A stretch of DNA of 64,000 nt from Ophiosphaerella korrae (taxonomy: Eukaryota; Ascomycota; Dothideomycetes; Pleosporales; Phaeosphaeriaceae), in contig JALNQF010000142.1 of NCBI GenBank assembly GCA_028456385.1, positions 1 through 64,000 of the forward strand. The letters run 5' to 3'. Both the position numbers and the translations under genes were made by a program. The notes under the pieces are model-generated. The model ran no database searches. It saw nothing but the letters and a program-made list of their open reading frames with translations, and had not been told where the DNA came from. Position 1 is the first letter of the stretch. Every line of letters starts with the position of its first letter. Positions 48,880-60,000 of the stretch are shown in pieces.

Positions 48880-50172
48880 ATGATGTTGAGCCACTGTAAT
48901 ATAGATGACCGCCTGGTCTAACAGCAATAGCACAAGTTTAAAACATGCCCTCCATATACACGAAGAACTGATCTAAAGCGGTGCTTGAAAGTCAATCCGG
49001 TAATGCAGTGGCAATGAATTAAGCAAGCTGAGAAAATTGTTAGGAAAAGTGTTTCAATGGCCACATTTGCGAGGTAATTCTTGTGCTAATAAACTGCTAG
49101 TTTTGTTCATTACACATACTTGTTACCAGTGGTAAGTCCGGCCCAACCAGGTGAAGTATGGTGGGGGCGGACTATCTCGATCGTTGCCTGCCTCTCATCC
49201 ATATCTTCTGGTTATTGCCTTCGCTTGTATCATAGAAACCAAATTCATCGTAATTTCTTTGCCGTCTATGCCAACCTTGAACCCTATCATTCCAAGAAGG
49301 CTTGCCCTACCGACTCATTTCTGACATTCTTACTGTCTGTCCATGCTCCAAGGTATTGCTGAAGCGAAGCGGAGCTGACGAACTATTTTCCAAGATCAGC
49401 AGGGGGGACAACATGTGCATGAACTGAGGAGGTGTGAGTAAGTCCAAACACGGCTGACCGCGTACTTCTACGGTTGGTATCAATCGTACGGCTGCCATTA
49501 TGAACCAATCTGTCAAATTCGAATTTCTGAAATTTGATAGCAAAGCCAGCTGGTGCTTGTTGATGTTTGTAATCATAGAGCACGTGCTAATGCTCAATAC
49601 TTGATCATCTTTTGCTTTGAACAGAAGGCCGCCAGGTTCAGCGTAACCAGTTTTGTACTCGATAATCAAAAACACATAACATCGCAACCGATGACAAGTG
49701 AAAACGCCTAGGCACACACGCACAATTCGCTATCGTTCTCGCTAGCTACCGGCCAGTATAGGAATATCCCATGCCTAGATGAAGCCGTTATAGCTACTCA
49801 TACGTGCTTACTGGTAGAAATACTTAATCGGATAGCACACCAATGTATATTAATAAGTAAAGATAAAAGGGCTAGATTTCAGCACTATTCTACTGTCATG
49901 TGTTATAGTTTCATTATCTCATCTCACTTCGGCTCTCCATCAAGGTTCAGCGGGGTTACGAGATAAAATTTATTCGATCAAGGATTGAGAACGCAACTGA
50001 ATCGTTCCTCGATTCAGAGACCCTAGAACCACGAAAAAATATGGCAGGCTTCGAAATGTCAGTTGAAAAACCTAGGTGGGATTAACGTTGGGATACACAT
50101 GCTAGTGAAGAGTGTACCGGTTTCTAGGTCAGTATGACATGATTCTTCGCTATTGATGAGTACGGGGTGGGT
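48880..50172. other. Gene-poor convergent intergenic region
   Basis: 1.29 kb lie between convergent stops. A 138-codon open frame on the minus strand (49307-49723) shows no family signature and has poor context, so it is not called. A small inverted repeat around GAATCG...CGATTC lies near 50.0 kb. Some AT-rich sections suggest old repeat remnants. Confidence 0.5.
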
Positions 50173-51517
50173 TTAAAATACGTCATCTATCTCATCAATG
50201 ATCTGTACTTTGATACTCCCATTACCCAGATCTCCACATTTATGCAGTGCATCCAATGCATTTTCTAGTGGAAATGTGTGACTAACAAGACGCTTAAGAT
50301 CGAGGATACCACCCGCAAGGCATTGAAGACCAGCGGGCCATGTATCACGGTAGCGGTTAATGAATCTCAGGTCAATCTTTGCTAAGAGTTAGTAGGCGTT
50401 TTAAAATTTCAGATTGGCCATACCTCTGCAAGAGAAAGATGCATAAAGGGCAAATTGTTCATGATCTCTTTCCCGACACCAATAACCATGACACACCCTC
50501 CTCGTCGTACGGTGTACGCAGCAGTAGCCACGCTGTTTTCGACTCCAGTACACTCGAGTACGGTTTCTGGTGCTCCATATTCGCCCATGTGTTCTATATC
50601 AAATAATTGTCGTATCTTCTGCGCGTTCTCCTGCGCGTCCAATTTTGGATCCACCTCATACGTAGTTGCTGTTGGCACGAATTCTTTTGCGAATTTTAGC
50701 CGCTTGGGTTCTAAGTCTGTAATGACAAGTGGATGCGCGCCACTTGCCCTAGCTGCTGCAAGGGCGATGAGTCCAATAGGCCCTGCACCACATATCAGGG
50801 CACCTCTTCCAAGGCTCAGCCCGGCCAGTTTGATCCCATGCATAACGACAGATAAAGGTTCGAGGAGAGCACCTTCTGCAAAACTTATATTTGAGGGAAG
50901 CCTGTGGCACCATTTTGCAGGATGACACTTGTAACGTTGGATCGTTCCATGGTATGGATATACGCCAGCGAAATGTACGTCTTCGCAGAGATTATATCGA
51001 CCATCCAGGCAAAGAAAACATGTTCCGCATGGAACGCCTGGCTCTATAGCCACACGATCACCTGCTTTGAAGTCAGTTCAATTGATGAGAATAGTAGTTC
51101 AAGGTACGATTGTACCAGGCTTTAAATTTGTCACGCCTTCACCGCATTGGAGGACAATACCAGCTGCTTCGTGTCCAAGGATGCAATCTCCTTCAACGAT
51201 GAGAGAGCCTATTCTTCCTCGCTTCCAGAAGTGAATGTCCGACCTGGATCAGCCTTAGCATGTAACGTGGAATTAACCATATGTTTTAACTTACCCACAC
51301 ACACCGGTAGCTTTGATATGAAGAAGGACTTCTTCTCTTGCAGGCGCATACACGGGCGCTTCTTTCAGTTTCAACTTATGGTCTGCGGTGACTTGTAAAG
51401 ACGGGTTTGGGAATGGTGTAGATATGGTGTGTTTGGATATGTGATTTACTATCTGACGTGAAGTCTTAGCAAAGTCAATACGAGTACGGTTCTGTCGAGG
51501 ATATTTACTGGAGGCAT
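50173..51517 (-). CDS. Zinc-dependent polyol dehydrogenase (sorbitol/L-arabinitol dehydrogenase type)
   Basis: Model: exons 51517-51488 (doubtful), 51452-51295, 51243-51116, 51061-50424 and 50376-50173, 385 aa. Members of this medium-chain family oxidise sugar alcohols with NAD+. Seen: GSDIHFWKRGRIG, the catalytic-zinc motif GHEAAG, the structural-zinc pattern C-x2-C-x2-C-x7-C in CGTCFLCLDGRYNLC, EGALLEPLSVVMHG, the Rossmann glycine motif GAGPIG, LECTGVE and GGCVMVIGVGK, then IDLRFINRYRDTWP and HTFPLENAL. The expected start is uncertain: the family would start near S-T-P-F-P-N-P-S-L-Q-V, where a well-placed ATA (51423-51425) stands instead of ATG. Use of the ATG at 51517 requires an implausibly short 35-nt intron. 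The gene may thus be impaired or start elsewhere. Substrate preference cannot be read from sequence. Confidence 0.82.
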
Positions 51518-53748
51518 TGTTTATTCTCTAGCTGCATGAATCGTCTAATCAACAAAATCTAGGTACGAATGTTGCTTATAACCTCGGAATGAGCATGAAG
51601 CATGGGATGAGGCCTAGGCGCATGAAGGAAAAGTTAGGCTTATCACCCGGGTTCAGCGATAAAAGTAAGATTTAGATTGAAGTATTCAGGCCATACTTAT
51701 CCCGTGGAGCATAGGCGGACTAAGGTGTGATATGCGGGGAAAGGTGTGTAAGTTAACACCACGATTACTCGATTCGACTCGTCCTTCACCAATCAGAGTT
51801 CAATCACCGGATTTCCTAATACGGCATTCCGAGTAATTAAATTGATCTTCTTGCATCCAGATGTGAAATGAGTGTGTAGTGATCATTAACATGATGTCGT
51901 ATATACTATCAGAGGTTCCTCCCGATCGAAAGTTTTCATCTTCCTCTTTATCGTTATACCTAGGCATTACTGCAAAGGTTTCTTCTGCACGGGTATTGAG
52001 CCTATCACGATATAAAGTTAACGTAGAATAATTTTACGGTTTAAATGATATTAGAGATATTAACAGTAATCAGCCAATCTTTAGAGGTAGGTAGTAAAGA
52101 TTTCTTGGTGACGGAAAGTTGTCGTAAAACTCGGGTAATCTCTCCTTTGATAGAATAAACTGGGCGCAATTTGAGCTCAGGAGTGATATGGAAAGGATTA
52201 CTGTATTATAAAGGCCAGAGAACTATCTGAATATATAGTAGATCGGTAGCTCGGCTTAAGCTGGAGTAGCTCGCACAGCTTGAGCTAGCTTGAGTACACT
52301 AGACCGATCCACTGCTCTAACCTATAATAATTTTTTAACTAAAATACTTGGATGAAGAATCAGGGTTAGTAAGCAAGTATATGTTGTGGTGTAGTAGAAC
52401 CGCACGTGATTAGGGAGCATTAGGTTAGGTTAGCGGCTCCGCAGGCGGAGCCTCAAGTAGGATCGGATGGGGTGGATAGCCACCGACACCAACTCGTCAT
52501 GTAGCTACTCAATCCATATATTTCAACTCATCTCGCTACTTGCCTCCTACTTCTATGTGCATCCTAGTATGCCATAATATATAGTCTTATCTACCTATCC
52601 CGAGGTTATCTCCTGCACTTAGTAAGGAGAGAGAGGATAGCGTAGAAAGGAAAGTATCTAGCTACTCCTACCTATACTGGCAACATTAGTTAGGTTTCAA
52701 CCTCATTCTGGTATCATCTTAAAATTATCTTGACATCACCTTGACGCTATAAAAAGCTTGATATTACATATTCTTGAATACTGTAGCACCTGTAACGCAT
52801 GTGAGCGGTTCCACATTACCCATATTTAGTCATGAAGTTCGAATTCCTGTCACTTGGGTGGACTTTTGACACGACTTGAGAAATTTGATTTGGCCAAACT
52901 CGTTGGTTGGTGACGTGTTGATGATGTCCTTTGACGAGCCATTAATTGGGATCGCAATGATCGCGGCTTATCGCATCCTGAACCCTAGAGGACTATTTCC
53001 GACAGTAAGCGATGAAGAAATTAGTTACATGAAACATTTCGATAGCCTCTTTAAAGTTTACGCGTATTTCGATCCAACCATACGCCGTTTGACATCGCAT
53101 GGCATAAGGTCACTTCTGTGCAATTCTGAACACGCTTCTTCGTTCTTTTATTGAAAGATTTCCTTCAAATGGATTATCTAGATCTCACCGTTTACAGTGC
53201 CCAAATAAAGCCATACTTATTGCGAGCTTTGCAGTGCGCAGTGCACTTTGGCCATATTTTTGATCTTGCCTACCTTTGTTTCTCAAAGCATCACCTGGAT
53301 ATAAGAAAGACCATCCAGTTATCTTTAAAGCGAGGTAAAGACTAAATCTAACGCATGTGCTCCACTCTATGAGAGTAACATGTACGTTTAAAAGTCTGGG
53401 TATTGAGATGTGGAGCATGGTGCGTGGGAAAGTAACTGGACGCTGCAACTTATCGATAAGAACACACCCCCACTTTGCCCTGACGCTCACAGCGAAATTG
53501 AAGCTGAGAAACTACGCCCACCTAAAAGGACCAACCGACATCAGGAACAGCTGGTAGGTTACGCGGACTTCGGGGAACTCTTACATTAAGATAGGTACGG
53601 GTTCACACGTTGCTAGTGTCAAATTTCAAGCCTTGAGAGCATATTATGTATCTCTGCTGATTGACCTAGGATAACGAAATTGCTCATTTGAGGTGCTCTA
53701 TCGAAGACAGTTCAGGCATCCCTGTGCATTTCTTGCCACTCAACCAAG
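51518..53748. other. Gene-poor region with repeat remnants
   Basis: 2.2 kb without a defensible gene. From about 52.2 to 52.7 kb the sequence looks like a transposon remnant: TTAGGTTAGGTTAG lies next to a perfect 8-bp inverted repeat GGCTCCGC-AG-GCGGAGCC at 52435-52452, and there are repeated AGCTCG/GAGCTAG motifs at about 52.25-52.3 kb. A 92-codon plus-strand frame (52876-53154) lacks recognisable features and is not called. Confidence 0.5.
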
Positions 53749-55701
53749 ATGGCCCTCAGGAACCACGGTAACACCATTTTTTTAACCGAGCAAGAAGCGG
53801 AGCGCATCCGAACCACAGCAAAAGCCCAGATTAAGAAATGTTCAGAAACAAAAGGCGAAGATCGGGAGCCGAGGGAAGCAACAGCATCCATACAGCAAGC
53901 AACTGGTGCTTCACTCATGGCAGACATGGGCGGTGCACCAGATCCGGACATGACCCAGGCACAGGGGGGCACATTACCGGCTCTGGCCATTAGACTACCA
54001 TATCCTCCAAGCGCAGCATCACTTGAAGCTTTGGAGCCAATGCAATTATCTGATCTAAAAATGGAAACCCACCACCGTAGCAAGAAGCTTACAATAAAGC
54101 GGGTCAGCCCAGTGGTCGGCCTGGCAGTGCGATCATGGTGTATGGTTCAAGATGAGGAAGGCAAAGAGACAGAGCGGCTCGAATTTGGATTGCATAAACT
54201 GCGACATGGCGAAGAAGTACTGGAGTTGACCAAGATTTTCGTGATCAAAGAGCCATTCTTCACGCTCACTGAGCAAGGCGAAGCTACAATTCGAATTGAT
54301 CATCCTTCAGACCTCGTTTCGGTGAACGATGAGATTGTAGAGAGTGACTGGCAAGACGTTGCAGCAGCGGAGAAAGCTGCTACGCTCTGTAAGAATAAGG
54401 GAAATGCTGCCCTGAAGGAGCAAGACCTCCCAGAGGCGTATGTAAGGTACTCTGAAGGTTTGAAAATCGCATATTCACAATCTTTACATGGTATGGCAAG
54501 AGACATCGCTCGCAACCGTGCATACGTCAGTCTTCTCCTGAACCAGTTAGAGGGAGCAATAGATGATGCGACAGCCTCCCTCATTGGAAATAGTGAACAA
54601 CGCTCAAAGGAGTTGGACAGTAAAGCCTACTTTCGCGCTGGTAGTGCAGCGTACAGTCTTGGCCAATGGGAAACAGCCAAGGCCCTGTTCGAGAAGCAAC
54701 AAAAGCTTACGCCAGATGACAAAGACGGGAGGATGTATCTCAAAAGAATCAAAGTGCGCACCAGGGAGCAGAGTGCTGGGGCCTATGATTTTGCAAAAGC
54801 CAGGATCAACTTATCGCGAGCTCGTCCTCGTGTAGATGCAGCAGATTTTACCAGCAACACTGCGATTAAAGATAGCCCAGGCCAAGGACGTGGCCTCTTC
54901 GCAACAGGCAACATAGCCATAGGCGAGGTAATCATGTGCGAAAAAGCTTTCTCTGTAGTGTGGGGCCATGAAAGGGAGGCCATGACAGCAATGACTTATG
55001 ACATTCGCGACGACAGAATCCGCGTCAGTCCTGTCGGACTAAGCAAGGCCATTGTGCAAAAGCTTATCAGCAATCCCTCCCAAATTCCCAAAGTCATGGA
55101 TTTATATGGAGACTACCAAGGCGATTCAGTTCAGTCTACGAATAGCAAAGCTGGCGCTGCTGTAGATGTTTTCCGCGTCCACGACATCATGTCTCGCAAT
55201 GCTTTCGGCCCCGGGAATCAGTTTGGCGAAGAAGGCGCCCGAAATGCAAGCACCGGTCTCTGGATTCATGCCGCATATATAAACCACTCTTGTATCCCTA
55301 ACGCGACCAAAGAATACATTGGTGATATCATGATCCTGCGCGCTACCCGGCCCATCCCCAGCGGTTCTGAGATCTTCCACGCCTACGACGAGTCTAGCGA
55401 CTATGATACACGTCAAGCTGCCTTGATGACAACGTGGGGCTTCGAATGCAGGTGCAAATTATGTTTGGTGGAATCGAAAGAGAGTGAGGCTGTAAGGAGG
55501 CGACGAGAGGAGCTGAGAGGCGAAGCGGATACTTTCGTCCACAGGGAGCATTGGGCAGGTGCGAAAAGGCTGACAATTGTCAAGGCGCAAAGACTAGCCA
55601 GGCTTATTGAGGAAACGTATGATGGCAAGCACGATGGGTTGCCCAAGACCGCTGGAGGGAGCATACAAGAGTGGTTAGCAAAAGCATCTCCACGGCGATG
55701 A
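53749..55701 (+). CDS. TPR and SET domain protein (650 aa)
   Basis: Single exon; start in the context CCAAGATGG. The N-terminal 200 residues are family-specific. Tetratricopeptide repeats follow (from about residue 216: NKGNAALKEQDLPEAYVRYSEGLK; then AYFRAGSAAYSLGQWETAKALFEK). The SET domain starts near residue 377 (GQGRGLFATGNIAIGEVIMCEKAF), has the central NHSCxPN motif near residue 510, and AYDESSDYDTRQAAL at about 545. It ends in a post-SET-like CRCKLC at about 566. This is the SMYD-like TPR-SET layout of fungi, usually annotated as a putative protein lysine methyltransferase. Substrate and activity are unknown. Confidence 0.87.
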   Translation: MALRNHGNTIFLTEQEAERIRTTAKAQIKKCSETKGEDREPREATASIQQATGASLMADMGGAPDPDMTQAQGGTLPALAIRLPYPPSAASLEALEPMQLSDLKMETHHRSKKLTIKRVSPVVGLAVRSWCMVQDEEGKETERLEFGLHKLRHGEEVLELTKIFVIKEPFFTLTEQGEATIRIDHPSDLVSVNDEIVESDWQDVAAAEKAATLCKNKGNAALKEQDLPEAYVRYSEGLKIAYSQSLHGMARDIARNRAYVSLLLNQLEGAIDDATASLIGNSEQRSKELDSKAYFRAGSAAYSLGQWETAKALFEKQQKLTPDDKDGRMYLKRIKVRTREQSAGAYDFAKARINLSRARPRVDAADFTSNTAIKDSPGQGRGLFATGNIAIGEVIMCEKAFSVVWGHEREAMTAMTYDIRDDRIRVSPVGLSKAIVQKLISNPSQIPKVMDLYGDYQGDSVQSTNSKAGAAVDVFRVHDIMSRNAFGPGNQFGEEGARNASTGLWIHAAYINHSCIPNATKEYIGDIMILRATRPIPSGSEIFHAYDESSDYDTRQAALMTTWGFECRCKLCLVESKESEAVRRRREELRGEADTFVHREHWAGAKRLTIVKAQRLARLIEETYDGKHDGLPKTAGGSIQEWLAKASPRR

Positions 55702-55885
55702 AAAACAGAATCCATTTTCGCGGTTGTATATATAAGAAGATGTAAAAAAAAAAAACTAAAAAACTTGAAAGTGCATACCTCATGTCAGTTTTTGGTTTTC
55801 TGACTAATACAGCACAATTCTCTTCCATTTCCACATGGTCATATTTTGTATAGATGGACGAAGTTTTCAAAAATATCAAGTCGTC

Positions 55886-56593
55886 TCATGTCCACAACCC
55901 TCTAAGCCCCTCTTCGCTCTCCCCAAGAACAGGATCTCTCGCCGGCTTCGGCACGTTCCAAACCTCACCTTCCTTCCCCAAATGCTCACCCCCGACTCTG
56001 AAATCCCAAACCCCACCCTCAGGGTATGCGCCCATCATCATAAACTCACCGCGCAACGGAACCCCAGCGAAAAACTCGCGGTGTCTCATCCTACTTTCGT
56101 GATCTAGGCTTGTCGCCGCTTTCCCCTGCCTTATTTCTGGCGGCTGATGGAATGCCAGCTCCGTCGTTGGCAAAGGCACGGGCGCAAACGTCTTGTGACT
56201 TACACCGGCTGGAATCAAAAAAACGTCGCCCAGTCCGGCTTGGATTTCCAACCCGCCCATTTCCCCTTGGCCGCGGGCACCCATTTCGAATTTCCCTTGT
56301 TCCCAGTGTGTGTCATCGGCAACACCGAAGCGGATTGTAGCCCCTTGGCCGGAAATGACGGCCATTGTTTCATGCGTAGTGGAATGGTAGTGGCTCTGGA
56401 TATCTGGTCCGTAGCGAGCTAGCCATTGTGGTTGCCAGCCATTTGAGTGAAATATGTCAAAGAGCTGTCTGGTGGAGAAGTGGGAATCGGTTACCAGGTC
56501 GGTCAACAGGCCAGGGAAATGGACCAAGGGATGGGGTGAGTTGGGTATAAGGGGTGTAGATGGCAGGATGTATGTTCGGGAAATGGAAGGCAT
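55886..56593 (-). CDS. Cupin-fold protein (235 aa)
   Basis: Single exon. Cupin motif 1 is complete: G-PDIQS-HYH-STTH-E-TMAVIS-G (the G-x5-HxH-x4-E-x6-G form) with its metal-binding His and Glu. Motif 2 is present as GDVFLIPAGVSHK (G-x5-PxG-x2-H). The layout resembles the bacterial YjlB-like cupins, small metal-binding proteins of unknown reaction that occur widely in ascomycetes. No signal peptide is seen. It is convergent with the TPR-SET gene (184 bp between stops). Confidence 0.82.
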   Translation of the reverse strand: MPSISRTYILPSTPLIPNSPHPLVHFPGLLTDLVTDSHFSTRQLFDIFHSNGWQPQWLARYGPDIQSHYHSTTHETMAVISGQGATIRFGVADDTHWEQGKFEMGARGQGEMGGLEIQAGLGDVFLIPAGVSHKTFAPVPLPTTELAFHQPPEIRQGKAATSLDHESRMRHREFFAGVPLRGEFMMMGAYPEGGVWDFRVGGEHLGKEGEVWNVPKPARDPVLGESEEGLRGLWT

Positions 56594-57060
56594 GGTGAAG
56601 TGGTGAGATGATGGTGATGGTAATTGGCAGACCTAGAAGGAAGCAGCTGGATACCTATAACGGTAATCATATGCTGGGATAGGGTTACCAAAACGGGATA
56701 AACCAATGTGACGTTAGGTACTTGTCGGAACGAATGCCGGCACGGCTGCGTATCCGAGTACGCTCGGCTGATGTTACGATCCCCTCTCATACTGATGTAC
56801 GTCTGAATCCAGACATGGATTCTAGGAAAACAAGATAAAATTATGCCCAAGGCTCGACTACATATACAAATATAACTTCATCAATCCTAAAAATAGGCGC
56901 ATGAATCATGACGTGGTATATATCGTAGATGGTGGTATCCCAAAATGCGAACAAGAAACCCAAACGCCAACCCTAACAGTACAAATGACAAAAAAACGTC
57001 GTCTTGCAACATATCAGGACCTGAAAACACCGACCCAGATTCCCTCAAAATGATCACGGT
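56594..57060. other. Intergenic region upstream of the cupin gene
   Basis: 467 bp hold the cupin promoter side and the 3' flank of the next minus-strand gene. Nothing else recognised. Confidence 0.5.
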
Positions 57061-60000
57061 CTAGTGACGCAAAGTTCGAGTGCCTAAAGTGGCAGTTGGC
57101 CCATTTGGTTCGACATAATATCGCGTCCCAATACTCTGCCTAATCTTTTCTCTTCTCTTCTCTCTCCTTCCCTCTTTAAGCCGTTCTTTCACACCGCTGA
57201 GCCCGATGTATTGAACATGATACTTCTTCAAGCCAGGTAGGCTTCTTCCCTGCCTCCAAGATGCTCGTCTTTGAGGGCCCTCGTAACTCCGGAGACTGGA
57301 TCGTGACGAACGCTTCGAGATACCACCACCGCTATGAGGTCTGAGAGGTATAGTGGGCGGGTGAATAAGAACCTTGGGGGATGTATGAGTTGATGTTCTG
57401 GGCGATTTTGGGAAATGTGGGGGAAGAGTGATATGATGACGGCGCCTATTGGTACCATGGCGTTCGACACCAAGTGAATTGCCAATGAGAAAGCCACCTG
57501 AGCCGCGGAATCCGCCTGTCAGACGTTTACCAAGTGTATTGGAGCGCTTGGGCGGAGCTGGAGGGTCAGGTTCCACATCACTTGTGTCACCACCTCGTGG
57601 TAGCTCTTCTTCGCTTTCAGACTCGCTGTCATCGAACTCATCCCAGAAACCACGTGGTCGCCAGAATGGATGCAAAGCACCATCTTCGTCATTTACAGTT
57701 GGGACCTGTGGAGAGCGATGTGATCTACGTGTGTGTGGATCATTGGAAGAACGTCCTCGGCTGCTTGAGGTGCGTGACAATAGTGTTGGGATGAGATTAT
57801 CTGAATATCGTCGCGCTCGCTGAACTAGAGACAGCCGCCGTTGAGGATGTGAATCAGAGCGTTTTGGAGGTCCAGGAACAAGTTGCTTTTCGAGCTCTTC
57901 AGCCGGCGTCGGAGGAATAAAGAGGATCTTCGGAGGCTCTGGAGGTGGTCGAGGATTTTTGAGAGGTGAATCTACTGTAGCTGGTTGGGGTAGGGCAATC
58001 TGCATTGGAGGGGTGGAGGGCTCCAATGTCAACGTTGGCTGCAAATGTTGCCCATGTCCGCCATCATGGTCTTCGTTGGCATCTACAAATGGCGGTGTGG
58101 GGGTAGATCGAACCTCATGATGATCAAGAGGGGGAAAATAAGATTCGTCCGCCAGTTGCCGTGATTCTGGGGCCATGGAATTCGCACGAGACATTTGCTG
58201 TACTACGAGCAAGGAATGATTGTTGTGGGGAAAGATGCTAACAGCAGTTGCCTCGCTAACTTCAATAGGCGTGTCAGAGAACTGCGAAAAAGGTGTTGTG
58301 GACGCGAACAGATGTCTTGCTCCAGCATGTTCGGTGCGGATCGTGGATCGATCAAAGCTTACTCGGCGATGCTCTTCAGATGGTCTTCTCCATTCGTGGC
58401 TGCGGCGAGGTGCTTCTTCCGTCGAAACATCTAGGCTTGGTCGGATCAAGATTTCGGGTGATGTTGAGGAACGGTCCTGACTGAGCGAGCTCCGCCTTTG
58501 CTCTCCAACTCTCCCAGGGGATGATCGCAAGCCTCGACGAAACGGTGGCGAGCTTTCCTGTAGGGAGGAAAACGTGCTCAGTTGCTCTGTAGATTTTGGG
58601 GTGTTATTTGCCTCAGGCAAAGCTGCAGCCTCTTCAGCAATTTCACGCTTCGCCACCAACTGCCTAACTCTTTCTAATAGTGCGGAAGGTGGAAGGCTCC
58701 CCTCAATGGGCTCGCTAGCACCCAGAACCGCATCTTCAACACCATACTTAGATGGCTCGTCATCCTGCAAAGGAACATCGGGTAGAGACTTGTTCACATT
58801 AGCTGGTATTTTGGACTCGGCTGGATTTGAGGGTTGCCGTTTCTTTTGCGATATGGGCCATTGTGTAGAAGGCACTGGCGACGGCACGGGTGAGGTATGG
58901 CTACCAATAGGTGTCTCAGATGACACATTATTGGTAACACGAGGGCTCGTTGGAGGTGGCAGATGTGAGTAGTTTCTAGGGACAACCGACAGTGCCGATT
59001 TGGGTACAGGTTCAGGCGCAGACGATATCCGTGCATAATAACCTTGGCCCGAGTAGTACGGTCGCGCCAAGGAATTATGCCTGCTCAGTATATCTGCAGC
59101 AGGCTGTAACACCCTGCGAATCGACTCTTGGTGCGCTAGCGTAGCTGCTGAGCTGTCGATAATCCTTGAACGGAACGAAAGTGGGGAGGAAATGCTGCGG
59201 TCAGTGCCTAAAGCTTCGGAGTCCGTACTGATCCTCCTCGATCTGTCTGCGAGACTCACCCGCTTATGAACTAGGCGATGGAGTGGGACGGCATCAGATT
59301 GGAATGATTGCCGATGCAAGTGCCTCTGGGAAGTAGCATCTGGGGTAGGCGAGCCCTCTTCCCTGTAGGCCATATTCTTACCTGATCGTCGGAGTGTCTG
59401 TCTCCTGCGTGGTGGCGTGACGATGATACTGGCTTCCACCACTGTGGAGGAGGCCATAGACGATGTCGAGTTCCGCTTATTGTCATCTTCGCACAGCTTC
59501 TCTAGAGGGGCGGCCTGTTCTTCACTTGGCCAGCCGATCGATTGGGCGAAATTCTCGACCGAAGGCGTCACGGGGCTGTTCGTGCTCGCCTGAACACGTT
59601 CGCGCAGGCTGGAGTGCCGCCGCGGACGCGGGCTAGGTGAAGGCGAAGACGAGGCCGAGGCCGAGGCCGTGTCTATGAGATTTACTGTAGGCTTTGGCTT
59701 CTTGCGGATTGTCACGTTTCGCATGAGCTCTGTGTTCCATTCTCTATGCGGTAACTCATCATCCAGGTGTGGGCTTGACGGCTGGACTGTGTCTGTGGGA
59801 GTCACATCATCGTCGTCGTGTTCGAATGCCAGGCCCAGCCCTTTGTCCTCTTGAACGGTGCTCAGCCTGTCGCCCAGTGGCGTCACTGATGGGCTAATGC
59901 TGGCTTCTGATGATGGCTCTTCGCGGGCTGTCTTGAACGATTCGGCTCGAGACGATGGATATGTGAACATGTGGGGGCGCTCGGGAGCGGCTGCAGACGT

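Noticed and set aside
49307..49723. 138-codon minus-strand frame in the AIM18/polyol dehydrogenase gap
   Set aside because: No recognisable domain, no good start context and no splice continuation; probably chance in GC-balanced DNA.
52876..53154. 92-codon plus-strand frame
   Set aside because: No family features; it lies in a repeat-remnant region and has no supporting flanking signals.
55742..55775. Adenine-rich run after the TPR-SET stop codon, considered as a retroposed poly(A) tail
   Set aside because: The gene has ordinary flanks and no target duplication was seen; intronless structure alone is not evidence of retroposition.
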